DNA from: a virus
DNA: 59,404 nt
Reading direction: 5' to 3' (one strand)
Virus record (IMG/VR): IMGVR_UViG_3300043313_000821
Span: 1 to 59,404 of that record
How positions within the stretch are numbered: position 1 is the stretch's first letter; each line of letters opens with the position of its first letter. The notes under the pieces were generated by a model. It had not been told where the DNA came from, did no database searches, and worked only from the letters and a program-made list of their open reading frames with translations. Of this stretch, positions 17,060 to 23,459 are shown piece by piece. The position numbers and the translations under genes were made by a program.

Positions 17060-17297
17060 CGGCGTTTTCCCTTGCGGTGACAACATAGTCAGCCCATGCG
17101 GGGTAGTCGGTTTCCGGGTTGGGGATTTCCCCGATCATGATTCCGCCGCGTACGCCAGAGACGCATACGATGTCGAGTTCGATGGCTTCCCTCATCAGCT
17201 GTTCGGCGGTGTTCCGGTTGCCGATGCGGTGGGCTAGGAACGACCGGTCGAGTAGTTCCAGGACGGTCGCGGTCCGCTGGGGTTGGTCAGTTCCCAT
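17040..17297 (-). CDS. Hypothetical protein
   Basis: An 85-aa acidic protein, TVLELLDRSFLAHRIGNRN followed by AEQLMREAIELDI. Function not recognised. The ATG at 17297 is chosen because it overlaps the end of the newly recognised gene 17287-17454 by 11 bases; the longer open frame upstream is the antisense shadow of that gene. Confidence 0.6.
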   Translation of the reverse strand: MGTDQPQRTATVLELLDRSFLAHRIGNRNTAEQLMREAIELDIVCVSGVRGGIMIGEIPNPETDYPAWADYVVTARENADDYTHL

Positions 17298-17454
17298 CGA
17301 TTCGGGCCCTGATTTCCTCGACGGTGGGGATCCCTGCGTGGGTGGTTTTGTTGTGGGGGTGGTCGGGTTGCCCGATGGGTTGCTTCCGGGTGTTGATGGA
17401 TTGGTCGGGGCCGGGGTCGGGGGCGTCGTCTTTGTGGGGTGGTGTTTTCGCCAT
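17287..17454 (-). CDS. Short hypothetical protein (55 aa)
   Basis: ATG at 17454, preceded by GGAGAATGA. The protein begins MAKTPPHKDDAPDPG and ends GIPTVEEIRARIDGN. Hydrophilic and Pro/Asp-rich, with a short helical C-terminus. It is short but has a good ribosome site, and its end overlaps the next start, so I take it as real. Function unknown. Confidence 0.6.
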   Translation of the reverse strand: MAKTPPHKDDAPDPGPDQSINTRKQPIGQPDHPHNKTTHAGIPTVEEIRARIDGN

Positions 17455-17493
17455 GATTCATTCTCCATTCTGGCTGTGGTCTGGCAGCCACTC

Positions 17494-17522
17494 CCCCGCC
17501 CAGCCGTGGGGGCTGGGCGGGG
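17494..17522. terminator. GC-rich hairpin between leftward genes
   Basis: CCCCGCCCAGCC and GGCTGGGCGGGG form a perfect 12-bp stem with a 5-base loop, just after the stop of the leftward gene 17532-17819. It may be a terminator or an attenuator, because genes continue in the same direction with no new promoter that I can see. Confidence 0.6.
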
Positions 17523-17531
17523 TGGAAGCGG

Positions 17532-17819
17532 TCAGAGTACGAGCTTGAACCCGAGCGTCAGAGCTGCCGCCACGGCCTGCATGTCGGTGACGGTGTCCTC
17601 GGGGAGGTGAACGGCGTTGGCGATGGTGTCGCTGGCTTCGGCGAGGATCAGCGCGAGGGCGGTCGCGGCGCCGGTCGACAGGCGAAGGGTGATCGTGTCG
17701 CCGTCGCGGGTGACCAGTTCGGGGTTGAGTTCCGCGCTGAGGTCGTCGATCCATGCGTCTTCCATGGTTGCGCGGTTGTAGGCTTCTTCGGCGTGGTCGC
17801 GCTGGTCGTCGATGTCCAC
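17532..17819 (-). CDS. Hypothetical acidic protein
   Basis: A 95-aa protein starting at GTG 17819 with AAAGGAG upstream. The N-terminal half is charged (DDQRDHAEEAYNRATMED), the C-terminal half Ala/Leu/Thr-rich and helical. Function unknown. It is the first gene after leftward promoter 1. Confidence 0.62.
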   Translation of the reverse strand: MDIDDQRDHAEEAYNRATMEDAWIDDLSAELNPELVTRDGDTITLRLSTGAATALALILAEASDTIANAVHLPEDTVTDMQAVAAALTLGFKLVL

Positions 17820-17854
17820 GGGTTCTCCTTTGGGGGTTGGTGTGTTACTGGTCA

Positions 17855-17885
17855 AGCATGACACACACTTGCGCCCTACGCAACC
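17855..17885 (-). promoter_or_regulatory. Leftward promoter 1 with overlapping operator
   Basis: On the minus strand, TTGCGT (-35, 17878-17883) and CATGCT (-10, 17855-17860) are 17 bases apart. The -35 box is one arm of TTGCG-CCCTA-CGCAA (17869-17883), the shared operator palindrome. The left arm is less extended than at the other three sites. It serves the gene starting at 17819. Confidence 0.72.
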
Positions 17886-17891
17886 CGTGGG

Positions 17892-18173
17892 TTAGTTGAC
17901 CTCATCGTCGGCCCACGTAAGCCGAACCTCGGCAACCTCACCCGTTTCGACACGCGACCGAGGGTTGAACGTGTACACCACCGGAGCCGCAAGGTAAGCA
18001 TCAACCGCCTCCCCCAAAAACCACTCATATCCGCCACGATCCAGCATCGCATATCGCTCCGCGCCCCGCGTAAAATAGTCATACGCAAGGTCCCACGCAT
18101 CGCACATCAGCGACCCCGGCAACCCCATATCCACCTCGGCGCAGTACGCCAGTTTCTCCCACAGCGTTTTCAT
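17892..18173 (-). CDS. Hypothetical protein
   Basis: A 93-aa protein starting MKTLWEKLAYCAEVDMG, rich in aromatic and acidic residues, with RLTWADDEV at the end. Its ATG overlaps the stop of the preceding gene by 4 bases. Not recognised. Confidence 0.6.
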   Translation of the reverse strand: MKTLWEKLAYCAEVDMGLPGSLMCDAWDLAYDYFTRGAERYAMLDRGGYEWFLGEAVDAYLAAPVVYTFNPRSRVETGEVAEVRLTWADDEVN

Positions 18174-18382
18174 TCGATCTCCGCTTCTAACACGTCAAGG
18201 ATGTCTGCCAGCGTCTGAGCGCTCATCTGAACCGTGGCGGGCTCGCCGCGAACAGGTGACGCGATGTAGTTCATCTGCCGCGCCCGGTCGATTACCTTTG
18301 CCGTCTCGGCCCTCATGTCAGCGCGCCGATCCTGTTCTGCCTGCTCTGCTTCGCGGCGCTTCCGCTGGTTGTCGTCCACCAT
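18170..18382 (-). CDS. Hypothetical coiled-coil protein
   Basis: A protein of about 70 aa dominated by charged helix (RKRREAEQAEQDRRADMRAE), probably a coiled coil, with an Ile/Leu-rich C-terminus. The start is uncertain: ATG 18382 is used, and TTG 18403 would add seven residues. Function unknown. Confidence 0.55.
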   Translation of the reverse strand: MVDDNQRKRREAEQAEQDRRADMRAETAKVIDRARQMNYIASPVRGEPATVQMSAQTLADILDVLEAEIE

Positions 18383-18418
18383 CGCCGCCGTCGGCTCGTA
18401 CAAGCCGAGTTTCGGCGC

Positions 18419-18721
18419 TCATTCGGTGGTTTCCTGTCGGGGGATGATGGCGGGCATGAGGTGTTCCAGTTCGCGGATCGCGTCGAGTGCGGCGAGGCGC
18501 GCTTGTGCTTCGCCGACGTCGTGTACTACGCCTCCGATGCCCCAGGGGATGGTTTTCTGCCGTGACAGGGGAATGTTGGGGTTCAGGTTTTCGATGGCGT
18601 CGATGAGTTGGCCGAGTGCGCGGTGGGCTTGGTTGAGGGCGCCGAGGGCGTTGAGGCGGTGTCGGGCGACCTCGTTACGGTGTGCGCGTTGGGCTAGTTG
18701 GTCTTCGGACTGCATGATCAT
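18419..18721 (-). CDS. Hypothetical helical protein
   Basis: A 100-aa, mainly helical protein (Ala, Leu, Arg, Gln-rich). The ATG at 18721 overlaps the stop of the HTH gene before it and has AAGGAG upstream. A second Met two codons later is possible. Function unknown. Confidence 0.62.
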   Translation of the reverse strand: MIMQSEDQLAQRAHRNEVARHRLNALGALNQAHRALGQLIDAIENLNPNIPLSRQKTIPWGIGGVVHDVGEAQARLAALDAIRELEHLMPAIIPRQETTE

Positions 18722-19263
18722 TTCTCCTTGGGGTTGCAGACGGAGCAGCGCTGGACGGCGGTCACGATCCGGCCGTCAGGGTTGCGTGTGTCGCCGGTGG
18801 CGATGACTCCCACACCCTGGCACCCGCAGCCCTGGACACGCGCCCACAGGACGTCTGAGAGAGCGAGCAGGGCCGCTGTGTGGCGGGGCGTGGGGTTGCC
18901 TCCCCGGGTCCACCGGTTGACCGTCTGGGGGGTGACTTTCAGGGCGGTCGCGATGTCGCGGGTAGTCATGTGCGCGGATCGTGCGTGCGCGAGGGCCGCG
19001 CGTACGGGGTCGCGGGGTTCGGGGCGCTCGATGTCGGGGATGGGGGGCAGCAGGATCGACGGGTCGGGGGTGGGGTTGTAGTAGGCGCGGACCATGGCGA
19101 GGAAATCCGTGGCGTCAACCTCGGTGCCGTGGCTGCGGGAAAACTCGTGCTGGTAGACGCCGGAGGAGAGGGTTTCGACGCGCCAGATGTCGGCTCCGGC
19201 GACGGTGTCGTGGGTGAGTGTGATGACGGCGGTTCCGACGTGTTCGCGGGTGATGGTCTTCAT
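18718..19263 (-). CDS. HTH DNA-binding protein with C-terminal cysteine motif
   Basis: A 181-aa protein. A helix-turn-helix at about residues 100-125 reads TTRDIATALKVTPQTVNRW, followed by TPRHTAALLALSD as in XRE-type regulators. The C-terminus has CGCQG and CSVC, a possible zinc site. The N-terminal 80 residues form an unrecognised beta-rich domain. It is first after leftward promoter 2 and has AGGAG before its ATG. Probably a regulator. Its target is unknown. Confidence 0.72.
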   Translation of the reverse strand: MKTITREHVGTAVITLTHDTVAGADIWRVETLSSGVYQHEFSRSHGTEVDATDFLAMVRAYYNPTPDPSILLPPIPDIERPEPRDPVRAALAHARSAHMTTRDIATALKVTPQTVNRWTRGGNPTPRHTAALLALSDVLWARVQGCGCQGVGVIATGDTRNPDGRIVTAVQRCSVCNPKEK

Positions 19264-19301
19264 CGGGGGTTCTCCTCGCGGGGGTTGTTGGGGCTGGGTT
19301 C

Positions 19302-19339
19302 AGCATACACCCCGGTTGCGTGAGACGCAACCGGGGTGT
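19302..19339 (-). promoter_or_regulatory. Leftward promoter 2 with extended operator palindrome
   Basis: Minus-strand TTGCGT (-35, 19325-19330) and TATGCT (-10, 19302-19307) are 17 bases apart. The operator GGTTGCG-TGAGA-CGCAACC (19314-19332) extends to a perfect 14-bp inverted repeat (19307-19320 and 19326-19339). In RNA this would also form a terminator-like hairpin behind gene 19346-19630. The same DNA may thus end one transcript and start the next. Confidence 0.8.
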
Positions 19340-19345
19340 GCTTGG

Positions 19346-19630
19346 TTACCGGCCCTGATCAATCCGGTACATCTGCTCATTCGCGAACTGGCGAACGCCA
19401 ACCGCCATCGATTCCAACGCCAACGCCCGCGCCGCCAAATCCTCCCACGCCGCCCGCTGGGCTTCCGGATACTGATCCGCCGGACGCGGCACCGGACGGT
19501 ACTGCCCATCTTCGCCCTTCGCGAACACCGTGCTGGCCACGTTCCACGCACTGACGGTGTACCGCGTCAGCCGGGCCATGTCGCGGAGGGTTTCGAGGAT
19601 GACGCGCCGGGGGTTTTTCTGCCGTGCCAT
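19346..19630 (-). CDS. Hypothetical protein
   Basis: A 94-aa protein with AAGGAG before the ATG at 19630. Basic N-terminus (MARQKNPRRVILETLRD), then Ala-rich helices and FANEQMYRIDQGR at the end. Function unknown. Confidence 0.62.
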   Translation of the reverse strand: MARQKNPRRVILETLRDMARLTRYTVSAWNVASTVFAKGEDGQYRPVPRPADQYPEAQRAAWEDLAARALALESMAVGVRQFANEQMYRIDQGR

Positions 19631-19682
19631 GACTGCTCCTTAGGGTTGGGGTCCTCATTAGTCGGGGCTGAGACTTTCCGGC

Positions 19683-19709
19683 TGGGGCCCCGCACATGTC
19701 GGGGCCCCA
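19683..19709. terminator. Hairpin between leftward genes
   Basis: TGGGGCCCC (19683-19691) and GGGGCCCCA (19701-19709) form a perfect 9-bp stem, located just after the stop of leftward gene 19720-19917. Terminator-like or an RNA processing or attenuation element. Confidence 0.55.
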
Positions 19710-19719
19710 CAGGCAAGGA

Positions 19720-19917
19720 TCAGAACATGCAGTCCGCTTCGGAACCCCACTCCGCCTCAACCTCAGCAGCGAGCGCGTCTTCATAGTTCCACTCGTACTC
19801 GCACTGTGCGCCGGTCGCGTCGTGCTGGTGCTGGGTGGGCCACCCCTGATACTTCAGGTCCGACCCGCAGACGGGGCACGTGTCGTGGCAGGAAATCGGG
19901 AGGGTCTTACGGCTCAT
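19720..19917 (-). CDS. Small zinc-finger-like protein
   Basis: A 65-aa protein, CHDTCPVCGSDLKYQGW with later Cys and His, consistent with a zinc ribbon. It ends EWGSEADCMF. AGGAG precedes the ATG at 19917. Similar short CPVCGS proteins are common in actinophages. Role unknown. Confidence 0.66.
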   Translation of the reverse strand: MSRKTLPISCHDTCPVCGSDLKYQGWPTQHQHDATGAQCEYEWNYEDALAAEVEAEWGSEADCMF

Positions 19918-19966
19918 CAGATTCTCCTCAGGTGGGGATGTTCGGGGTTGAACATCTTCGGCGCGG

Positions 19967-19982
19967 CCCGCCCGTGGGCGGG
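19967..19982. terminator. Short GC hairpin between leftward genes
   Basis: CCCGCCC and GGGCGGG with only GT between them, just downstream of leftward gene 19998-20315. A real RNA loop would open one or two pairs. Weak terminator or spacer hairpin. Confidence 0.4.
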
Positions 19983-19997
19983 TCTCACCGGAGCTGT

Positions 19998-20315
19998 TCA
20001 CCAGCCGATGTCGTCGGACTTGGCGGCGCGCTGTGCGGCGGTCGGGATGCGGGTGAGGCTGTTGTTCATTCCGATCCCGGCGGCGTGGTCCTCGGCGATC
20101 AGCTTTGCCATGTGCGTCGCGGCGCGGAGGCAAACGACGCCGCCGCACAGGATGCCGTCGTCGTCCATCATTTCGATGTAGAACGCGCTGGTGTCGCAGG
20201 TGGAGCAGCCGTGGCCGCAGCGGCCGTTGTTGGTGGCGATGAGGGGAAGTACGTCCTCATGGTTGAGGCTGGCGAGCCATTCGTTGCGGGCTTCGGGGGT
20301 GGTGTGGGTGGTCAT
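19998..20315 (-). CDS. Hypothetical cysteine-containing protein
   Basis: A 105-aa protein with CGHGCSTCD at about residues 33-41 and FYIEMMDDDG after it. The Cys cluster suggests a metal site. AAAGGAG precedes the ATG. Function unknown. Confidence 0.62.
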   Translation of the reverse strand: MTTHTTPEARNEWLASLNHEDVLPLIATNNGRCGHGCSTCDTSAFYIEMMDDDGILCGGVVCLRAATHMAKLIAEDHAAGIGMNNSLTRIPTAAQRAAKSDDIGW

Positions 20316-20389
20316 CGGTTTCTCCTTTGGGTTGGGGTTCTGAAGGGTTTCGGCTCAAATCCGGCGGGGCCGGATATGGCCGGAACTGT

Positions 20390-20524
20390 TCAGTAGTTGA
20401 CGCAGCAGCGGTAGTCGCCGCAGGGGGTGTTTTCGGGGCAGTCGTTCTGGGGGTTGTGGAAGTGTCCGCAGGTGTCGCAGTAGTCGGGGTCGATGTCGCT
20501 GTCGGGGGTGGTGTTGTCGTTCAT
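20390..20524 (-). CDS. Short cysteine-rich protein (44 aa)
   Basis: ATG at 20524 with AAAGGAG upstream. The protein reads DYCDTCGHFHNPQNDC in the middle and CGDYRCC near the end, a typical small zinc-binding phage peptide. It is the first gene after leftward promoter 3. Too short for standard length cut-offs but well supported by motif and ribosome site. Confidence 0.68.
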   Translation of the reverse strand: MNDNTTPDSDIDPDYCDTCGHFHNPQNDCPENTPCGDYRCCVNY

Positions 20525-20558
20525 CGGGGCTCCTTTGGCTTGTCTTGCTTACCCCTTA

Positions 20559-20589
20559 ATCATACCCCAGGTTGCGCTGAACGCAACCT
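20559..20589 (-). promoter_or_regulatory. Leftward promoter 3 with overlapping operator
   Basis: Minus-strand TTGCGT (-35, 20581-20586) and TATGAT (-10, 20559-20564, five of six consensus) are 16 bases apart. The operator GGTTGCG-CTGAA-CGCAACC (20570-20588) overlaps the -35 box and is flanked by matching A and T. Confidence 0.8.
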
Positions 20590-20612
20590 CTGGAACTGTC
20601 TGGTACACGACA

Positions 20613-20640
20613 GAACCCCCGGGCCTAAGCCTGGGGGTTC
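20613..20640. terminator. Intrinsic terminator of leftward gene 20651-20929
   Basis: GAACCCCC and GGGGGTTC enclose a continued GGGC/GCCT stem with one G-T pair and a CTAA loop. It lies 10 bases after the leftward stop and just before promoter 3, so it isolates the first leftward transcript from the second. Confidence 0.8.
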
Positions 20641-20650
20641 CGCCCAACAC

Positions 20651-20929
20651 CTACTCGCCAAACAACTTCACGCCCGGAATAGAAAGCAGACTCAACGCCG
20701 TAGTGAGTTCCTGACCCGTCGGGTACTCATCCTCGAACGAGTGCCAAACCCGCCACACCCGGTAAAGGTCCGGAAACGCGGTCGCGAGCTTCGCGCGGGT
20801 GTCTGCTCCGCCGACCTCGATCGCCCGGAGCAGGTGCAGTGGTAGAGACCATGCAGTGGTTGCTCCCAGGTAGGTTGCTAGTTCGTCGATCGAGCCGACG
20901 GGTTCGGTGCTGTCCGACATGCGGGGCAT
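20651..20929 (-). CDS. Hypothetical protein, first leftward gene
   Basis: A 92-aa protein with GGGAGA before the ATG at 20929. Helical, with HLLRAIEVGGADTRAKLATA and FPDLYRVWRVWHSFE. It is divergent from the HTH gene at 21015 and shares its control region, the place where phages often put an immunity or anti-repressor function. No motif seen. Confidence 0.62.
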   Translation of the reverse strand: MPRMSDSTEPVGSIDELATYLGATTAWSLPLHLLRAIEVGGADTRAKLATAFPDLYRVWRVWHSFEDEYPTGQELTTALSLLSIPGVKLFGE

Positions 20930-20964
20930 CTGGTGTCTCCCTGTGTAGTTGTGGTGTTGGGTCG

Positions 20965-21008
20965 ACCATACCCCGGGGTTGTGCCTGACGCAACCCTGGT
21001 GTTAGGGT
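20965..21008. promoter_or_regulatory. Divergent promoters (leftward 4 and rightward early) with shared operator
   Basis: Leftward: TTGCGT (20988-20993) and TATGGT (20965-20970) are 17 bases apart. Rightward: TTGTGC (20979-20984) and TAGGGT (21003-21008) are 18 apart, with the HTH start codon 6 bases after the -10 box. The operator GGGTTGTG-CCTGA-CGCAACCC (20976-20996) covers both -35 boxes, so one bound dimer would block both directions. Confidence 0.8.
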
Positions 21009-21014
21009 GGGCCC

Positions 21015-21248
21015 ATGACCAGAACCGAAAGGCGTAAGCACCTCGCCGCGCTCATCCGCGCAGCGATGGCCGAACACAACATCACTCAAGCCCAACTCGC
21101 GGAAATCTTCGGCGTGGACAAAGGCGTGATCTCGCGCCGCTGCCACGGTGAGTATTCGTGGGCGGCTGAGGATCTGCTGATCCTCGCGGACGTGTTCGGC
21201 GCACCAATCAGCATCCAACCCCCCGCCCTCGCTGCTGCTGGTGGATGA
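21015..21248 (+). CDS. Cro/CI-type HTH regulator
   Basis: A 77-aa single-domain DNA-binding protein. After a basic N-terminus, the helix-turn-helix reads ITQAQLAEIFGVDKGVISRRCHG at about residues 25-47. There is no cleavage or dimerisation domain, so it is Cro-sized. The ATG lies exactly where transcription from TAGGGT would begin, implying a leaderless mRNA. It is adjacent to one of four operator copies, so I infer that it binds GGTTGCG-N5-CGCAACC and controls itself and the leftward block. Confidence 0.8.
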   Translation: MTRTERRKHLAALIRAAMAEHNITQAQLAEIFGVDKGVISRRCHGEYSWAAEDLLILADVFGAPISIQPPALAAAGG

Positions 21249-21396
21249 GCGGGGGCGGGTGGAGTGCCCCGTCTGTGGGCGGTGGTTGCTTCATCAGGTG
21301 AACGGCCGTGTACGGCGTCACGGGGCGCCGTGTGACGGTGTGGGTATGTACCCGCTACGGAGAATCAGAATCAGAAGAATGGAGAACACCCCATGA
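21241..21396 (+). CDS. Short zinc-finger-like protein (51 aa)
   Basis: GTG at 21241, overlapping the HTH stop by 8 bases. It begins VDERGRVECPVCGRWLL and has RHGAPCDG, giving a C-x2-C ... H ... C metal pattern, then a basic Arg/Ile tail. Its stop overlaps the next ATG (ATGA). Tight overlaps at both ends support it. Role unknown. Confidence 0.62.
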   Translation: MDERGRVECPVCGRWLLHQVNGRVRRHGAPCDGVGMYPLRRIRIRRMENTP

Positions 21397-21677
21397 TCAT
21401 TGAACTTGAACACGTCGGCGTGACGATCGACCTCCCCGAAATCGACGTTAAGGTCGCTGACAGCCTGTCGTGGCTGCTGTACTACACCGACGGCGCGCAG
21501 CGCGTCATCGCCGGGATCCGGGCTCACCTCCGCGACACACAGGAGCCGTTGCCGCTGTATCGGGAGTTGACGCCCCCGGACCCGTTGACCACGTCAACGG
21601 TGATGCTGCTGGAAGACCTGCGCCGTTACACCGCCGCGCGGGACGTCGAGCAGACCGCCGCGCAGGTGACGGCATGA
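21393..21677 (+). CDS. Hypothetical protein
   Basis: A 94-aa acidic protein, MIIELEHVGVTIDLPEIDV, then helical. ATGA overlaps at both ends place it in the early operon. Function unknown. Confidence 0.65.
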   Translation: MIIELEHVGVTIDLPEIDVKVADSLSWLLYYTDGAQRVIAGIRAHLRDTQEPLPLYRELTPPDPLTTSTVMLLEDLRRYTAARDVEQTAAQVTA

Positions 21678-22069
21678 TCGGCGTTCCGTCGTATGACGAA
21701 CTGGAAGCTGAGGTTGCCGCCCTGCGGGCTCAGGTGGCGCGTGTGCGGGCGTTGGTGACGGACCCTAGGTGGGAGATACCACCGGACGGGACGATCATCC
21801 ATGCCACATACAGCGGCGGTTACTCCCACGGCGGGGCGACGCGCCCTGATCGTGAGGGCCTGTTTGTTCGCACTGACGGTGACGACTGTTCCGACCCTGA
21901 GGGCGACTGGTGGAAGATCGGCGACGGCACGGAGGGCCGTTACTCATACGGGGAGGTTCTCGCCCACGATGATCCTCCGGAGGACCGGCCGACGGTGAGC
22001 GTTGAACCGCTCGTGTACGCGTACGAAATTCTTCACGCCCTCGACGGGCCGGTAACACACCCGAAGTGA
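21674..22069 (+). CDS. Hypothetical protein
   Basis: A 131-aa protein. A short N-terminal coiled coil (YDELEAEVAALRAQVARVRAL) is followed by an acidic Gly/Asp-rich region (DGDDCSDPEGDWWKIGDG). Function not recognised. It overlaps the previous stop by 4 bases. Confidence 0.65.
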   Translation: MIGVPSYDELEAEVAALRAQVARVRALVTDPRWEIPPDGTIIHATYSGGYSHGGATRPDREGLFVRTDGDDCSDPEGDWWKIGDGTEGRYSYGEVLAHDDPPEDRPTVSVEPLVYAYEILHALDGPVTHPK

Positions 22070-22125
22070 CCTGCGCATATGCTCAACGCACACCCGACCG
22101 GCACACCAGCAAAAGGCACCCGCAC

Positions 22126-22473
22126 ATGACCCTCCCGATTCACCCGATAAGCCCCGGCTACGCCCCCAACCCAGACGCTGACCTGACCACCCCTATCCGC
22201 CGGCCGAACGGTTTAGGCCACACGATCGCTATGGACATGGGTGCGGTCCGTAAGGCCGCACCCGTCGACTACCAGCCCGAACCTGCGCCGCATCCCGTGA
22301 ACCTGATCCCGTCGCACCGGTCGCGGCGCCCCAGCCGGCCACGACCGGTTGCGGAGCAGGTTGATACGGCCCGGTGGTGGCAGATCGGCATGGGTCTTGC
22401 CCTGTCGCATCTGATGGCCGCATTGTTGGGTGCGGCTGTTGTCGCTGCTCTGTTCACTGATTGGAGTTCCTGA
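22126..22473 (+). CDS. Tail-anchored-like membrane protein
   Basis: A 115-aa protein with a hydrophilic Pro/Arg-rich N-terminus and one hydrophobic segment near the C-terminus (MGLALSHLMAALLGAAVVA). The ATG at 22126 has AAAGG upstream; the open frame extends back to 22066 but without a better start. Function unknown. Confidence 0.58.
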   Translation: MTLPIHPISPGYAPNPDADLTTPIRRPNGLGHTIAMDMGAVRKAAPVDYQPEPAPHPVNLIPSHRSRRPSRPRPVAEQVDTARWWQIGMGLALSHLMAALLGAAVVAALFTDWSS

Positions 22474-22616
22474 TGATTACCGCGTTCCTGATTCTCGCCG
22501 TCCTGCTGGTGGTCGCTCCGATGGTCGGGGCCCGCCCCCAGCAGGTTCCGACCTTGACGGGTTTCGGGCTGGTCACCGTTGACCGTGCGGGGCGGGTGAC
22601 TGTCACACCCTGCTGA
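22473..22616 (+). CDS. Short membrane or secreted peptide (47 aa)
   Basis: The ATG at 22473 overlaps the previous stop by one base (TGATG). The N-terminus is a hydrophobic segment of about 18 residues (ITAFLILAVLLVVAPMVG), then a polar tail ending in Cys. It resembles a signal peptide or single-span protein. Role unknown. Confidence 0.55.
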   Translation: MITAFLILAVLLVVAPMVGARPQQVPTLTGFGLVTVDRAGRVTVTPC

Positions 22617-22650
22617 CATCCTGACCCCTACCCACCCTTTAGGAGACTCG

Positions 22651-23118
22651 TTGAACGGCGCTGAGCACTATAAGCATGCCCAACACTTGATCACCCTTCC
22701 GAACAATCAGGTCCGCGTCCCGGGCCATAAAGAGTCCATCCGCACCGCCCAGGTTCACGCCCTGCTGGCCATCGCGGAAGCGTTGGGCGTGAACCAGCCC
22801 CCACCACGTCCCACCTCGCGCGACGATGACCACCAGTGGGGTAACGGCTGGCCGGGCATGTTGGAACGCAACAAGCCTGGTGATCATTGGCCCCCGCGCA
22901 GGGGTGACATTTGGCAGGACAAGAACTATCAGAACTGGATTGCGGTTCCGGTCCGCTACGTGTACACGGGCAAGTTCGAGGTACCCGCGTTGGAGGGCCC
23001 CGTATACCTGATGTGCCTCGATGGTATCGGCGACGATTCACCTGATGGAATCAACGAGAACCGAGGGCCGCTAACGTTGATCTTCCGCCCCAGCCTCAAC
23101 GAAGATTGCCCGTTCTGA
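22651..23118 (+). CDS. Conserved actinophage protein with EHY motif
   Basis: A 155-aa protein starting at TTG 22651 with AGGAGACTCG upstream. The N-terminus NGAEHYKHAQHLI ... AQVHALLAIAEALG matches that of the gene at 24342, so the two are paralogues in this part. The C-terminal half is different and contains RGDIWQDKNYQNW. Function unknown; such proteins occur widely in actinophage early operons. Confidence 0.66.
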   Translation: MNGAEHYKHAQHLITLPNNQVRVPGHKESIRTAQVHALLAIAEALGVNQPPPRPTSRDDDHQWGNGWPGMLERNKPGDHWPPRRGDIWQDKNYQNWIAVPVRYVYTGKFEVPALEGPVYLMCLDGIGDDSPDGINENRGPLTLIFRPSLNEDCPF

Positions 23119-23459
23119 TGAGCGAACCGATCAGGCTAGAAGTAGTTCGGTGGAAGTGCCCGGCGTGTTCGAAGTCGTTTTACAACCGACTTGCCGCTGT
23201 CAGGCATATGGAGCGCTGCTGGCGCCGCCCCGAAAATCGGGGCTGCAGGACATGCGGTCACGCGGACGGCCCTAACTCGGATTTTGTCACTGACTGCAGT
23301 GTTGGCGTCGACCTCACGGCCCGACCGTGTGAGAACTGCGGCGGGGACGGCGGTCTGTTCGGTTATCCATGTGCGCAGTGTTCCGGTACGGGCATCGTAA
23401 AGGGTGATGCGCTGCCGATCGTTCGTTGTCCGTTGTGGGTGGCGTCCGATGATCAGTGA
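23118..23459 (+). CDS. Zinc-finger protein (C2H2-like plus DnaJ-type repeats)
   Basis: A 113-aa protein with KCPACSKSFYNRLAAVRHMERC, resembling a C2H2 finger, then GCRTCGHADG and a DnaJ-like CENCGGDGGLFGYPCAQCSG. It probably binds nucleic acid or a partner protein through zinc. It overlaps the previous stop by one base and the following nuclease gene by 11. Confidence 0.7.
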   Translation: MSEPIRLEVVRWKCPACSKSFYNRLAAVRHMERCWRRPENRGCRTCGHADGPNSDFVTDCSVGVDLTARPCENCGGDGGLFGYPCAQCSGTGIVKGDALPIVRCPLWVASDDQ

